A DNA stretch of 64,000 bases from Crossaster papposus (lineage: Eukaryota > Echinodermata > Asteroidea > Velatida > Solasteridae): NCBI GenBank assembly GCA_037893245.1, contig JBAIAA010000806.1, positions 744,001 to 808,000 on the forward strand, read 5' to 3'. How positions within the stretch are numbered: position 1 is the stretch's first letter; the number at the start of each line of letters is the position of its first letter. Below are positions 27,101-42,200 of the stretch, piece after piece. Made by a program: the position numbers and the translations under genes. The notes below the pieces were generated by a model, which did not search any database, was not told the DNA's origin, and saw only the letters and a list, made by a program, of their open reading frames with translations.

Positions 27101-28651
27101 CAGGTGTTTATTTCTTATGCACACTTCTTTCCCTTTACATATTTCTTATGCACACTTCTTTCCCTTTACATATTTCTTATGCACACTTCTTTCCCTTTAC
27201 ATATTTCTTATGCACACTTCTTTCCCTTTACATATTTCTTATGCACACTTCTTTCCCTTTACATATTTCTTATGCACACTTCTTTCCCTTTACATATTTC
27301 TTATGCACACTTCTTTCCCTTTACATATTTCTTATGCACACTTCTTTCCCTTTACATATTTCTTATGCACACTTCTTTCCCTTTACATATTTCTTATGCA
27401 CACTTCTTTCCCTTTACATATTTCTTATGCACACTTCTTTCCCTTTACATATTTCTTATGCACACTTATTTCCCTTTACATATTTAACTCGAGGGCTTGT
27501 TCCGACATCAGGTGTTTATTTCTTATGCACACTTCTTTCCCTTTACATATTTCTTATGCACACTTCTTTCCCTTTACATATTTCTTATGCACACTTCTTT
27601 CCCTTTACATATTTCTTATGCACACTTCTTTCCCTTTACATATTTCTTATGCACACTTCTTTCCCTTTACATATTTCTTATGCACACTTCTTTCCCTTTA
27701 CATATTTCTTATGCACACTTTTTTCCCTTTACATATTTCTTATGCACACTTCTTTCCCTTTACATATTTAACTCGAGGGCTTGTTCCGACATCAGGTGTT
27801 TATTTCTTATGCACACTTCTTTCCCTTTACATATTTCTTATGCACACTTCTTTCCCTTTACATATTTAACTCGAGGGCTTGTTCCGACATCAGGTGTTTA
27901 TTTCTTATGCACACTTCTTTCCCTTTACATATTTCTTATGCACACTTCTTTCCCTTTACATATTTCTTATGCACACTTCTTTCCCTTTACATATTTCTTA
28001 TGCACACTTCTTTCCCTTTACATATTTCTTATGCACACTTCTTTCCCTTTACATATTTCTTATGCACACTTCTTTCCCTTTACATATTTCTTATGCACAC
28101 TTCTTTCCCTTTACATATTTCTTATGCACACTTCTTTCCCTTTACATATTTCTTATGCACACTTCTTTCCCTTTACATATTTCTTATGCACACTTCTTTC
28201 CCTTTACATATTTCTTATGCACACTTCTTTCCCTTTACATATTTCTTATGCACACTTCTTTCCCTTTACATATTTCTTATGCACACTTCTTTCCCTTTAC
28301 ATATTTCTTATGCACACTTCTTTCCCTTTACATATTTCTTATGCACACTTCTTTCCCTTTACATATTTCTTATGCACACTTCTTTCCCTTTACATATTTC
28401 TTATGCACACTTCTTTCCCTTTACATATTTAACTCGAGGGCTTGTTCCGACATCAGGTGTTTATTTCTTATGCACACTTCTTTCCCTTTACATATTTCTT
28501 ATGACACTTCTTTCCCTTTACATATTTCTTATGCACACTTCTTTCCCTTTACATATTTCTTATGCACACTTCTTTCCCTTTACATATTTCTTATGAACAC
28601 TTCTTTCCCTTTACATATTTCTTATGCACACTTCTTTCCCTTTACATATTT
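24115..28651. repeat. 4,537-bp higher-order repeat, copy 1
   Basis: The block contains 21 B segments and 122 A units (21 x 36 + 122 x 31 - 1 = 4,537; the -1 is a deletion near 28503). All 21 B positions recur exactly 4,537 bp later. Private variants also recur at the same offset, for example TTCCTATGC near 24337, TTTCTTTTTAC near 24992, TACACATTT near 25254, TTCCTTCCC near 26295 and TTATGAACAC near 27020. Block edges are arbitrary because tandem copies are circularly permuted. Confidence 0.95.
28495..28512. other. 1-bp deletion in monomer A, shared at 33040
   Basis: TTATGACAC replaces TTATGCACAC, giving a B spacing of 221 bp. The identical deletion occurs exactly 4,537 bp downstream at 33040/33041. 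It therefore predates the large duplication and is a useful marker of its right end. Confidence 0.9.
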
Positions 28652-31600
28652 AACTCGAGGGCTTGTTCCGACATCAGGTGTTTATTTCTTATGCACACTT
28701 CTTTCCCTTTACATATTTATTATGCACACTTCTTTCCCTTTACATATTTCTTATGCACACTTCTTTCCCTTTACATATTTCTTATGCACACTTCTTTCCC
28801 TTTACATATTTCTTATGCACACTTCTTTCCCTTTACATATTTCTTATGCACACTTCTTTCCCTTTACATATTTCCTATGCACACTTCTTTCCCTTTACAT
28901 ATTTCGTATGCACACTTCTTTCCCTTTACATATTTCTTATGCACACTTCTTTCCCTTTACATATTTCTTATGCACACTTCTTTCCCTTTACATATTTCTT
29001 ATGCACACTTCTTTCCCTTTACATATTTCTTATGCACACTTCTTTCCCTTTACATATTTCTTATGCACACTTCTTTCCCTTTACATATTTAACTCGAGGG
29101 CTTGTTCCGACATCAGGTGTTTATTTCTTATGCACACTTCTTTCCCTTTACATATTTCTTATGCACACTTCTTTCCCTTTACATATTTCTTATGCACACT
29201 TCTTTCCCTTTACATATTTCTTATGCACACTTCTTTCCCTTTACATATTTCTTATGCACACTTCTTTCCCTTTACATATTTAACTCGAGGGCTTGTTCCG
29301 ACATCAGGTGTTTATTTCTTATGCACACTTCTTTCCCTTTACATATTTCTTATGCACACTTCTTTTCCTTTACATATTTCTGATGCACACTTCTTTCCCT
29401 TTACATATTTAACTCGAGGGCTTGTTCCGACATCAGGTGTTTATTTCTTATGCACACTTCTTTCCCTTTACATATTTAACTCGAGGGCTTGTTCCGACAT
29501 CAGGTGTTTATTTCTTATGCACACTTCTTTCTTTTTACATATTTCTTATGCACACTTCTTTCCCTTTACATATTTCTTATGCACCCTTCTTTCCCTTTAC
29601 ATATTTCTTATGCACACTTCTTTCCCTTTACATATTTAACTCGAGGGCTTGTTCCGACATCAGGTGTTTATTTCGTATGCACACTTCTTTCCCTTTACAT
29701 ATTTCTTATGCACACTTCTTTCCCTTTACATATTTCTTATGCACACTTCTTTCCCTTTACATATTTCTTATGCACACTTCTTTCCCTTTACACATTTAAC
29801 TCGAGGGCTTGTTCCGACATCAGGTGTTTATTTCTTATGCACACTTCTTTCCCTTTACATATTTCTTATGCACACTTCTTTCCCTTTACATATTTCTTAT
29901 GCACACTTCTTTCCCTTTACATATTTCTTATGCACACTTCTTTCCCTTTACATATTTCTTATGCACACTTCTTTCCCTTTACATATTTCTTATGCACACT
30001 TCTTTCCCTTTACATATTTCTTATGCACACTTTTTTCCCTTTACATATTTCTTATGCACACTTCTTTCCCTTTACATATTTAACTCGAGGGCTTGTTCCG
30101 ACATCAGGTGTTTATTTCTTATGCACACTTCTTTCCCTTTACATATTTAACTCGAGGGCTTGTTCCGACATCAGGTGTTTATGTCTTATGCACACTTCTT
30201 TCCCTTTACATATTTCTTATGCACACTTCTTTCCCTTTACATATTTCTTATGCACACTTCTTTCCCTTTACATATTTCTTATGCACACTTCTTTCCCTTT
30301 ACATATTTCTGATGCACACTTCTTTCCCTTTACATATTTAACTCGAGGGCTTGTTCCGACATCAGGTGTTTATTTCTTATGCACACTTCTTTCCCTTTAC
30401 ATATTTCTTATGCACACTTCTTTCCCTTTACATATTTCTGATGCACACTTCTTTCCCTTTACATATTTAACTCGAGGGCTTGTTCCGACATCAGGTGTTT
30501 ATTTCTTATGCACACTTCTTTCCCTTTACATATTTCTTATGCACACTTCTTTCCCTTTACATATTTCTTATGCACACTTCTTTCCCTTTACATATTTCTT
30601 ATGCACACTTCTTTCCCTTTACATATTTCTTATGCACACTTCTTTCCCTTTACATATTTCTTATGCACACTTCTTTCCCTTTACATATTTCTTATGCACA
30701 CTTCTTTCCCTTTACATATTTAACTCGAGGGCTTGTTCCGACATCAGGTGTCTATTTCTTATGCACACTTCTTTCCCTTTACATATTTCTTATGCACACT
30801 TCTTTCCCTTTACATATTTCTTATGCACACTTCCTTCCCTTTACATATTTCTTATGCACACTTCTTTCCCTTTACATATTTAACTCGAGGGCTTGTTCCG
30901 ACATCAGGTGTTTATTTCTTATGCACACTTCTTTCCCTTTACATATTTCTGATGCACACTTCTTTCCCTTTACATATTTAACTCGAGGGCTTGTTCCGAC
31001 ATCAGGTGTTTATTTCTTATGCACACTTCTTTCCCTTTACATATTTCTTATGCACACTTCTTTCCCTTTACATATTTCTTATGCACACTTCTTTCCCTTT
31101 ACATATTTCTTATGCACACTTCTTTCCCTTTACATATTTCTTATGCACACTTCTTTCCCTTTACATATTTCTTATGCACACTTCTTTCCCTTTACATATT
31201 TCTTATGCACACTTCTTTCCCTTTACATATTTAACTCGAGGGCTTGTTCCGACATCAGGTGTTTATTTCTTATGCACACTTCTTTCCCTTTACATATTTC
31301 TTATGCACACTTCTTTCCCTTTACATATTTCTTATGCACACTTCTTTCCCTTTACATATTTCTTATGCACACTTCTTTCCCTTTACATATTTAACTCGAG
31401 GGCTTGTTCCGACATCAGGTGTTTATTTCTTATGCACACTTCTTTCCCTTTACATATTTCTTATGCACACTTCTTTCCCTTTACATATTTCTTATGCACA
31501 CTTCTTTCCCTTTACATATTTCTTATGCACACTTCTTTCCCTTTACATATTTCTTATGAACACTTCTTTCCCTTTACATATTTCTTATGCACACTTCTTT

Positions 31601-33188
31601 CCCTTTACATATTTAACTCGAGGGCTTGTTCCGACATCAGGTGTTTATTTCTTATGCACACTTCTTTCCCTTTACATATTTCTTATGCACACTTCTTTCC
31701 CTTTACATATTTCTTATGCACACTTCTTTCCCTTTACATATTTCTTATGCACACTTCTTTCCCTTTACATATTTCTTATGCACACTTCTTTCCCTTTACA
31801 TATTTCTTATGCACACTTCTTTCCCTTTACATATTTCTTATGCACACTTCTTTCCCTTTACATATTTCTTATGCACACTTCTTTCCCTTTACATATTTCT
31901 TATGCACACTTCTTTCCCTTTACATATTTCTTATGCACACTTCTTTCCCTTTACATATTTCTTATGCACACTTCTTTCCCTTTACATATTTCTTATGCAC
32001 ACTTATTTCCCTTTACATATTTAACTCGAGGGCTTGTTCCGACATCAGGTGTTTATTTCTTATGCACACTTCTTTCCCTTTACATATTTCTTATGCACAC
32101 TTCTTTCCCTTTACATATTTCTTATGCACACTTCTTTCCCTTTACATATTTCTTATGCACACTTCTTTCCCTTTACATATTTCTTATGCACACTTCTTTC
32201 CCTTTACATATTTCTTATGCACACTTCTTTCCCTTTACATATTTCTTATGCACACTTTTTTCCCTTTACATATTTCTTATGCACACTTCTTTCCCTTTAC
32301 ATATTTAACTCGAGGGCTTGTTCCGACATCAGGTGTTTATTTCTTATGCACACTTCTTTCCCTTTACATATTTCTTATGCACACTTCTTTCCCTTTACAT
32401 ATTTAACTCGAGGGCTTGTTCCGACATCAGGTGTTTATTTCTTATGCACACTTCTTTCCCTTTACATATTTCTTATGCACACTTCTTTCCCTTTACATAT
32501 TTCTTATGCACACTTCTTTCCCTTTACATATTTCTTATGCACACTTCTTTCCCTTTACATATTTCTTATGCACACTTCTTTCCCTTTACATATTTCTTAT
32601 GCACACTTCTTTCCCTTTACATATTTCTTATGCACACTTCTTTCCCTTTACATATTTCTTATGCACACTTCTTTCCCTTTACATATTTCTTATGCACACT
32701 TCTTTCCCTTTACATATTTCTTATGCACACTTCTTTCCCTTTACATATTTCTTATGCACACTTCTTTCCCTTTACATATTTCTTATGCACACTTCTTTCC
32801 CTTTACATATTTCTTATGCACACTTCTTTCCCTTTACATATTTCTTATGCACACTTCTTTCCCTTTACATATTTCTTATGCACACTTCTTTCCCTTTACA
32901 TATTTCTTATGCACACTTCTTTCCCTTTACATATTTCTTATGCACACTTCTTTCCCTTTACATATTTAACTCGAGGGCTTGTTCCGACATCAGGTGTTTA
33001 TTTCTTATGCACACTTCTTTCCCTTTACATATTTCTTATGACACTTCTTTCCCTTTACATATTTCTTATGCACACTTCTTTCCCTTTACATATTTCTTAT
33101 GCACACTTCTTTCCCTTTACATATTTCTTATGAACACTTCTTTCCCTTTACATATTTCTTATGCACACTTCTTTCCCTTTACATATTT
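28652..33188. repeat. 4,537-bp higher-order repeat, copy 2
   Basis: Tandem copy of the preceding block, with all 21 B spacings identical and the same private variants, including the single-base deletion (TTATGACAC) at 33040/33041. I noticed no difference between the copies by eye. A recent unequal crossover or sister-chromatid event is the simplest explanation; an assembly duplication is the main alternative. Confidence 0.95.
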
Positions 33189-35532
33189 AACTCGAGGGCT
33201 TGTTCCGACATCAGGTGTTTATTTCTTATGCACACTTCTTTCCCTTTACATATTTCTTATGCACACTTCTTTCCCTTTACATATTTCTTATGCACACTTC
33301 TTTCCCTTTACATATTTCTTATGCACACTTCTTTCCCTTTACATATTTCTTATGCACACTTCTTTCCCTTTACATATTTCTTATGCACACTTCTTTCCCT
33401 TTACATATTTCTTATGCACACTTCTTTCCCTTTACATATTTCTTATGCACACTTCTTTCCCTTTACATATTTCTTATGCACACTTCTTTCCCTTTACATA
33501 TTTCTTATGCACACTTCTTTCCCTTTACATATTTCTTATGCACACTTCTTTCCCTTTACATATTTCTTATGCACACTTCTTTCCCTTTACATATTTAACT
33601 CGAGGGCTTGTTCCGACATCAGGTGTTTATTTCTTATGCACACTTCTTTCCCTTTACATATTTCTTATGCACACTTCTTTCCCTTTACATATTTAACTCG
33701 AGGGCTTGTTCCGACATCAGGTGTTTATTTCTTATGCACACTTCTTTCCCTTTACATATTTCTTATGCACACTTCTTTCCCTTTACATATTTCTTATGCA
33801 CACTTCTTTCCCTTTACATATTTCTTATGCACACTTCTTTCCCTTTACATATTTCTTATGCACACTTCTTTCCCTTTACATATTTCTTATGCACACTTCT
33901 TTCCCTTTACATATTTCTTATGCACACTTCTTTCCCTTTACATATTTCTTATGCACACTTCTTTCCCTTTACATATTTCTTATGCACACTTCTTTCCCTT
34001 TACATATTTCTTATGCACACTTCTTTCCCTTTACATATTTAACTCGAGGGCTTGTTCCGACATCAGGTGTTTATTTCTTATGCACACTTCTTTCCCTTTA
34101 CATATTTCTTATGCACACTTCTTTCCCTTTACATATTTCTTATGCACACTTCTTTCCCTTTACATATTTCTTATGCACACTTCTTTCCCTTTACATATTT
34201 AACTCGAGGGCTTGTTCCGACATCAGGTGTTTATTTCTTATGCACACTTCTTTCCCTTTACATATTTCTTATGCACACTTCTTTCCCTTTACATATTTCT
34301 TATGCACACTTAATTCCCTTTACATATTTCTTATGCACACTTCTTTCCCTTTACATATTTAACTCGAGGGCTTGTTCCGACATCAGGTGTTTATTTCTTA
34401 TGCACACTTTTTTCCCTTTACATGTTTCTTATGCACACTTCTTTCCCTTTACATATTTAACTCGAGGGCTTGTTCCGACATCAGGTGTTTATTTCTTATG
34501 CACACTTCTTTCCCTTTACATATTTCTTATGCACACTTCTTTCCCTTTACATATTTCTTATGCACACTTCTTTCCCTTTACATATTTCTTATGCACACTT
34601 AATTCCCTTTACATATTTCTTATGCACACTTCTTTCCCTTTACATATTTAACTCGAGGGCTTGTTCCGACATCAGGTGTTTATTTCTTATGCACACTTTT
34701 TTCCCTTTACATATTTCTTATGCACACTTCTTTCCCTTTACATATTTAACTCGAGGGCTTGTTCCGACATCAGGTGTTTATTTCTTATGCACACTTCTTT
34801 CCCTTTACATATTTCTTATGCACACTTCTTTCCCTTTACATATTTCTTATGCACACTTCTTTCCCTTTACATATTTCTTATGCACACTTCTTTCCCTTTA
34901 CATATTTCTTATGCACACTTCTTTCCCTTTACATATTTCTTATGCACACTTCTTTCCCTTTACATATTTCTTATGCACACTTCTTTCCCTTTACATATTT
35001 CTTATGCACACTTCTTTCCCTTTACATATTTCTTATGCACACTTCTTTCCCTTTACATATTTCTTATGCACACTTCTTTCCCTTTACATATTTCTTATGC
35101 ACACTTCTTTCCCTTTACATATTTCTTATGCACACTTCTTTCCCTTTACATATTTCTTATGCACACTTCTTTCCCTTTACATATTTCTTATGCACACTTC
35201 TTTCCCTTTACATATTTCTTATGCACACTTCTTTCCCTTTACATATTTCTTATGCACACTTCTTTCCCTTTACATATTTCTTATGCACACTTCTTTCCCT
35301 TTACATATTTAACTCGAGTGCTTGTTCCGACATCAGGTGTTTATTTCTTATGCACACTTCTTTCCCTTTACATATTTCTTATGCACACTTCTTTCCCTTT
35401 ACATATTTCTTATGCACACTTCTTTCCCTTTACATATTTCTTATGCACACTTCTTTCCCTTTACATATTTCTTATGCACACTTCTTTCCCTTTACATATT
35501 TCTTATGCACACTTCTTTCCCTTTACATATTT
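33189..35532. repeat. Mixed A/B satellite segment
   Basis: B segments start at 33189, 33597, 33695, 34041, 34201, 34361, 34459, 34650, 34748 and 35311. A units with CTTAATTCCC lie near 34311 and 34600, and a CATGTTTC unit lies near 34424. The B at 35311 has CTCGAGTGC in place of CTCGAGGGC. The stretch 34784-35310 is 17 near-identical A units. No gene is present. Confidence 0.94.
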
Positions 35533-37055
35533 AACTCGAGGGCTTGTTCCGACATCAGGTGTTTATTTCTTATGCACACTTCTTTCCCTTTACATATTTC
35601 TTATGCACACTTCTTTCCCTTTACATATTTCTTATGCACACTTCTTTCCCTTTACATATTTCTTATGCACACTTCTTTCCCTTTACATATTTCTTATGCA
35701 CACTTCTTTCCCTTTACATATTTCTTATGCACACTTCTTTCCCTTTACATATTTCTTATGCACACTTCTTTCCCTTTACATATTTCTTATGCACACTTCT
35801 TTCCCTTTACATATTTCTTATGCACACTTCTTTCCCTTTACATATTTCTTATGCACACTTCTTTCCCTTTACATATTTCTTATGCACACTTCTTTCCCTT
35901 TACATATTTCTTATGCACACTTCTTTCCCTTTACATATTTAACTCGAGGGCTTGTTCCGACATCAGGTGTTTATTTCTTATGCACACTTCTTTCCCTTTA
36001 CATATTTCTTATGCACACTTCTTTCCCTTTACATATTTAACTCGAGGGCTTGTTCCGACATCAGGTGTTTATTTCTTATGCACACTTCTTTCCCTTTACA
36101 TATTTCTTATGCACACTTCTTTCCCTTTACATATTTCTTATGCACACTTAATTCCCTTTACATATTTCTTATGCACACTTCTTTCCCTTTACATATTTCT
36201 TATGCACACTTCTTTCCCTTTACATATTTCTTATGCACACTTCTTTCCCTTTACATATTTCTTATGCACACTTCTTTCCCTTTACATATTTCTTATGCAC
36301 ACTTCTTTCCCTTTACATATTTAACTCGAGGGCTTGTTCCGACATCAGGTGTTTATTTCTTATGCACACTTCTTTCCCTTTACATATTTCTTATGCACAC
36401 TTCTTTCCCTTTACATATTTCTTATGCACACTTCTTTCCCTTTACATATTTCTTATGCACACTTCTTTCCCTTTACATATTTCTTATGCACACTTCTTTC
36501 CCTTTACATATTTCTTATGCACACTTCTTTCCCTTTACATATTTCTTATGCACACTTCTTTCCCTTTACATATTTCTTATGCACAATTCTTTCCCTTTAC
36601 ATATTTAACTCGAGGGCTTGTTCCGACATCAGGTGTTTATTTCTTATGCACACTTCTTTCCCTTTACATATTTCTTATGCACACTTCTTTCCCTTTACAT
36701 ATTTAACTCGAGGGCTTGTTCCGACATCAGGTGTTTATTTCTTATGCACACTTCTTTCCGTTTACATATTTCTTATGCACACTTCTTTCCCTTTACATAT
36801 TTAACTCGAGGGCTTGTTCCGACATCAGGTGTTTATTTCTTATGCACACTTCTTTCCCTTTACATATTTCTTATGCACACTTCTTTCCCTTTACATATTT
36901 CTTATGCACACTTCTTTCCCTTTACATATTTCTTATGCACACTTCTTTCCCTTTACATATTTCTTATGCACACTTCTTTCCCTTTACATATTTCTTATGC
37001 ACACTTCTTTCCCTTTACATATTTCTTATGCACACTTCTTTCCCTTTACATATTT
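35533..37055. repeat. 1,523-bp higher-order repeat, copy 1
   Basis: Seven B segments (35533, 35941, 36039, 36323, 36607, 36705, 36803) and 41 A units sum exactly to 1,523 bp. Spacings are 408, 98, 284, 284, 98, 98 and 253. Private variants are CTTAATTCCC near 36149, GCACAATTC near 36584 and TTCCGTTTAC near 36759. Confidence 0.94.
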
Positions 37056-38578
37056 AACTCGAGGGCTTGTTCCGACATCAGGTGTTTATTTCTTATGCAC
37101 ACTTCTTTCCCTTTACATATTTCTTATGCACACTTCTTTCCCTTTACATATTTCTTATGCACACTTCTTTCCCTTTACATATTTCTTATGCACACTTCTT
37201 TCCCTTTACATATTTCTTATGCACACTTCTTTCCCTTTACATATTTCTTATGCACACTTCTTTCCCTTTACATATTTCTTATGCACACTTCTTTCCCTTT
37301 ACATATTTCTTATGCACACTTCTTTCCCTTTACATATTTCTTATGCACACTTCTTTCCCTTTACATATTTCTTATGCACACTTCTTTCCCTTTACATATT
37401 TCTTATGCACACTTCTTTCCCTTTACATATTTCTTATGCACACTTCTTTCCCTTTACATATTTAACTCGAGGGCTTGTTCCGACATCAGGTGTTTATTTC
37501 TTATGCACACTTCTTTCCCTTTACATATTTCTTATGCACACTTCTTTCCCTTTACATATTTAACTCGAGGGCTTGTTCCGACATCAGGTGTTTATTTCTT
37601 ATGCACACTTCTTTCCCTTTACATATTTCTTATGCACACTTCTTTCCCTTTACATATTTCTTATGCACACTTAATTCCCTTTACATATTTCTTATGCACA
37701 CTTCTTTCCCTTTACATATTTCTTATGCACACTTCTTTCCCTTTACATATTTCTTATGCACACTTCTTTCCCTTTACATATTTCTTATGCACACTTCTTT
37801 CCCTTTACATATTTCTTATGCACACTTCTTTCCCTTTACATATTTAACTCGAGGGCTTGTTCCGACATCAGGTGTTTATTTCTTATGCACACTTCTTTCC
37901 CTTTACATATTTCTTATGCACACTTCTTTCCCTTTACATATTTCTTATGCACACTTCTTTCCCTTTACATATTTCTTATGCACACTTCTTTCCCTTTACA
38001 TATTTCTTATGCACACTTCTTTCCCTTTACATATTTCTTATGCACACTTCTTTCCCTTTACATATTTCTTATGCACACTTCTTTCCCTTTACATATTTCT
38101 TATGCACAATTCTTTCCCTTTACATATTTAACTCGAGGGCTTGTTCCGACATCAGGTGTTTATTTCTTATGCACACTTCTTTCCCTTTACATATTTCTTA
38201 TGCACACTTCTTTCCCTTTACATATTTAACTCGAGGGCTTGTTCCGACATCAGGTGTTTATTTCTTATGCACACTTCTTTCCGTTTACATATTTCTTATG
38301 CACACTTCTTTCCCTTTACATATTTAACTCGAGGGCTTGTTCCGACATCAGGTGTTTATTTCTTATGCACACTTCTTTCCCTTTACATATTTCTTATGCA
38401 CACTTCTTTCCCTTTACATATTTCTTATGCACACTTCTTTCCCTTTACATATTTCTTATGCACACTTCTTTCCCTTTACATATTTCTTATGCACACTTCT
38501 TTCCCTTTACATATTTCTTATGCACACTTCTTTCCCTTTACATATTTCTTATGCACACTTCTTTCCCTTTACATATTT
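37056..38578. repeat. 1,523-bp higher-order repeat, copy 2
   Basis: All seven B starts (37056, 37464, 37562, 37846, 38130, 38228, 38326) lie 1,523 bp after those of copy 1. The private variants recur near 37673, 38107 and 38282. The same spacing signature, less its first members, is seen at 49007-50024, with related forms at 22842-23606 and 45398-46322. Confidence 0.94.
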
Positions 38579-39275
38579 AACTCGAGGGCTTGTTCCGACA
38601 TCAGGTGTTTATTTCTTATGCACACTTCTTTCCCTTTACATATTTATTATGCACACTTCTTTCCCTTTACATATTTCTTATGCACACTTCTTTCCCTTTA
38701 CATATTTCTTATGCACACTTCTTTCCCTTTACATATTTCTTATGCACACTTCTTTCCCTTTACATATTTCTTATGCACACTTCTTTCCCTTTACATATTT
38801 CCTATGCACACTTCTTTCCCTTTACATATTTCTTATGCACACTTCTTTCCCTTTACATATTTCTTATGCACACTTCTTTCCCTTTACATATTTCTTATGC
38901 ACACTTCTTTCCCTTTACATATTTCTTATGCACACTTCTTTCCCTTTACATATTTAAATCGAGGGCTTGTTCCGACATCAGGTGTTTATTTCTTATGCAC
39001 ACTTCTTTCCCTTTACATATTTCTTATGCACACTTCTTTCCCTTTACATATTTCTTATGCACACTTCTTTCCCTTTACATATTTAACTCGAGGGCTTGTT
39101 CCGACATCAGGTGTTTATTTCTTATGCACACTTCTTTCCCTTTACATATTTCTTATGCACACTTCTTTCCCTTTACATATTTCTTATGCACACTTCTTTC
39201 CCTTTACATATTTCTTATGCACACTTCTTTCCCTTTACATATTTCTTATGCACAATTCTTTCCCTTTACATATTT
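38579..39275. repeat. Mixed A/B satellite segment
   Basis: B segments start at 38579, 38956 and 39085. The one at 38956 has the AAATCGAG variant also seen at 23735 and 50592. It forms the left shoulder of the third copy of the 4,537-bp family. Confidence 0.9.
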
Positions 39276-42200
39276 AACTCGAGGGCTTGTTCCGACATCA
39301 GGTGTTTATTTCTTATGCACACTTCTTTCCCTTTACATATTTCTTATGCACACTTCTTTCCCTTTACATATTTCTTATGCACACTTCTTTCCCTTTACAT
39401 ATTTCTTATGCACACTTCTTTCCCTTTACATATTTCTTATGCACACTTCTTTCCCTTTACATATTTAACTCGAGGGCTTGTTCCGACATCAGGTGTTTAT
39501 TTCTTATGCACACTTCTTTCCCTTTACATATTTCTTATGCACACTTCTTTTCCTTTACATATTTCTGATGCACACTTCTTTCCCTTTACATATTTAACTC
39601 GAGGGCTTGTTCCGACATCAGGTGTTTATTTCTTATGCACACTTCTTTCCCTTTACATATTTAACTCGAGGGCTTGTTCCGACATCAGGTGTTTATTTCT
39701 TATGCACACTTCTTTCTTTTTACATATTTCTTATGCACACTTCTTTCCCTTTACATATTTCTTATGCACCCTTCTTCCCTTTACATATTTCTTATGCACA
39801 CTTCTTTCCCTTTACATATTTAACTCGAGGGCTTGTTCCGACATCAGGTGTTTATTTCGTATGCACACTTCTTTCCCTTTACATATTTCTTATGCACACT
39901 TCTTTCCCTTTACATATTTCTTATGCACACTTCTTTCCCTTTACATATTTCTTATGCACACTTCTTTCCCTTAACACATTTAACTCGAGGGCTTGTTCCG
40001 ACATCAGGTGTTTATTTCTTATGCACACTTCTTTCCCTTTACATATTTCTTATGCACACTTCTTTCCCTTTACATATTTCTTATGCACACTTCTTTCCCT
40101 TTACATATTTCTTATGCACACTTCTTTCCCTTTACATATTTCTTATGCACACTTCTTTCCCTTTACATATTTCTTATGCACACTTCTTTCCCTTTACATA
40201 TTTCTTATGCACACTTTTTTCCCTTTACATATTTCTTATGCACACTTCTTTCCCTTTACATATTTAACTCGAGGGCTTGTTCCGACATCAGGTGTTTATT
40301 TCTTATGCACACTTCTTTCCCTTTACATATTTAACTCGAGGGCTTGTTCCGACATCAGATGTTTATGTCTTATGCACACTTCTTTCCCTTTACATATTTC
40401 TTATGCACACTTCTTTCCCTTTACATATTTCTTATGCACACTTCTTTCCCTTTACATATTTCTTATGCACACTTCTTTCCCTTTACATATTTCTGATGCA
40501 CACTTCTTTCCCTTTACATATTTAACTCGAGGGCTTGTTCCGACATCAGGTGTTTATTTCTTATGCACACTTCTTTCCCTTTACATATTTCTTATGCACA
40601 CTTCTTTCCCTTTACATATTTCTGATGCACACTTCTTTCCCTTTACATATTTAACTCGAGGGCTTGTTCCGACATCAGGTGTTTATTTCTTATGCACACT
40701 TCTTTCCCTTTACATATTTCTTATGCACACTTCTTTCCCTTTACATATTTCTTATGCACACTTCTTTCCCTTTACATATTTCTTATGCACACTTCTTTCC
40801 CTTTACATATTTCTTATGCACACTTCTTTCCCTTTACATATTTCTTATGCACACTTCTTTCCCTTTACATATTTCTTATGCACACTTCTTTCCCTTTACA
40901 TATTTAACTCGAGGGCTTGTTCCGACATCAGGTGTCTATTTCTTATGCACACTTCTTTCCCTTTACATATTTCTTATGCACACTTCTTTCCCTTTACATA
41001 TTTCTTATGCACACTTCTTTCCCTTTACATATTTCTTATGCACACTTCTTTCCCTTTACATATTTAACTCGAGGGCTTGTTCCGACATCAGGTGTTTATT
41101 TCTTATGCACATTTCTTTCCCTTTACATATTTCTGATGCACACTTCTTTCCCTTTACATATTTAACTCGAGGGCTTGTTCCGACATCAGGTGTTTATTTC
41201 TTATGCACACTTCTTTCCCTTTACATATTTCTTATGCACACTTCTTTCCCTTTACATATTTCTTATGCACACTTCTTTCCCTTTACATATTTCTTATGCA
41301 CACTTCTTTCCCTTTACATATTTCTTATGCACACTTCTTTCCCTTTACATATTTCTTATGCACACTTCTTTCCCTTTACATATTTCTTATGCACACTTCT
41401 TTCCCTTTACATATTTAACTCGAGGGCTTGTTCCGACATCAGGTGTTTATTTCTTATGCACACTTCTTTCCCTTTACATATTTCTTATGCACACTTCTTT
41501 CCCTTTACATATTTCTTATGCACACTTCTTTCCCTTTACATATTTCTTATGCACACTTCTTTCCCTTTACATATTTAACTCGAGGGCTTGTTCCGACATC
41601 AGGTGTTTATTTCTTATGCACACTTCTTTCCCTTTACATATTTCTTATGCACACTTCTTTCCCTTTACATATTTCTTATGCACACTTCTTTCCCTTTACA
41701 TATTTCTTATGCACACTTCTTTCCCTTTACATATTTCTTATGAACACTTCTTTCCCTTTACATATTTCTTATGCACACTTCTTTCCCTTTACATATTTAA
41801 CTCGAGGGCTTGTTCCGACATCAGGTGTTTATTTCTTATGCACACTTCTTTCCCTTTACATATTTCTTATGCACACTTCTTTCCCTTTACATATTTCTTA
41901 TGCACACTTCTTTCCCTTTACATATTTCTTATGCACACTTCTTTCCCTTTACATATTTCTTATGCACACTTCTTTCCCTTTACATATTTCTTATGCACAC
42001 TTCTTTCCCTTTACATATTTCTTATGCACACTTCTTTCCCTTTACATATTTCTTATGCACACTTCTTTCCCTTTACATATTTCTTATGCACACTTCTTTC
42101 CCTTTACATATTTCTTATGCACACTTCTTTCCCTTTACATATTTCTTATGCACACTTCTTTCCCTTTACATATTTCTTATGCACACTTCTTTCCCTTTAC

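Noticed and set aside
24115..33188. Segmental duplication carrying genes
   Set aside because: The duplicated block is satellite only; no unique or coding sequence is included.
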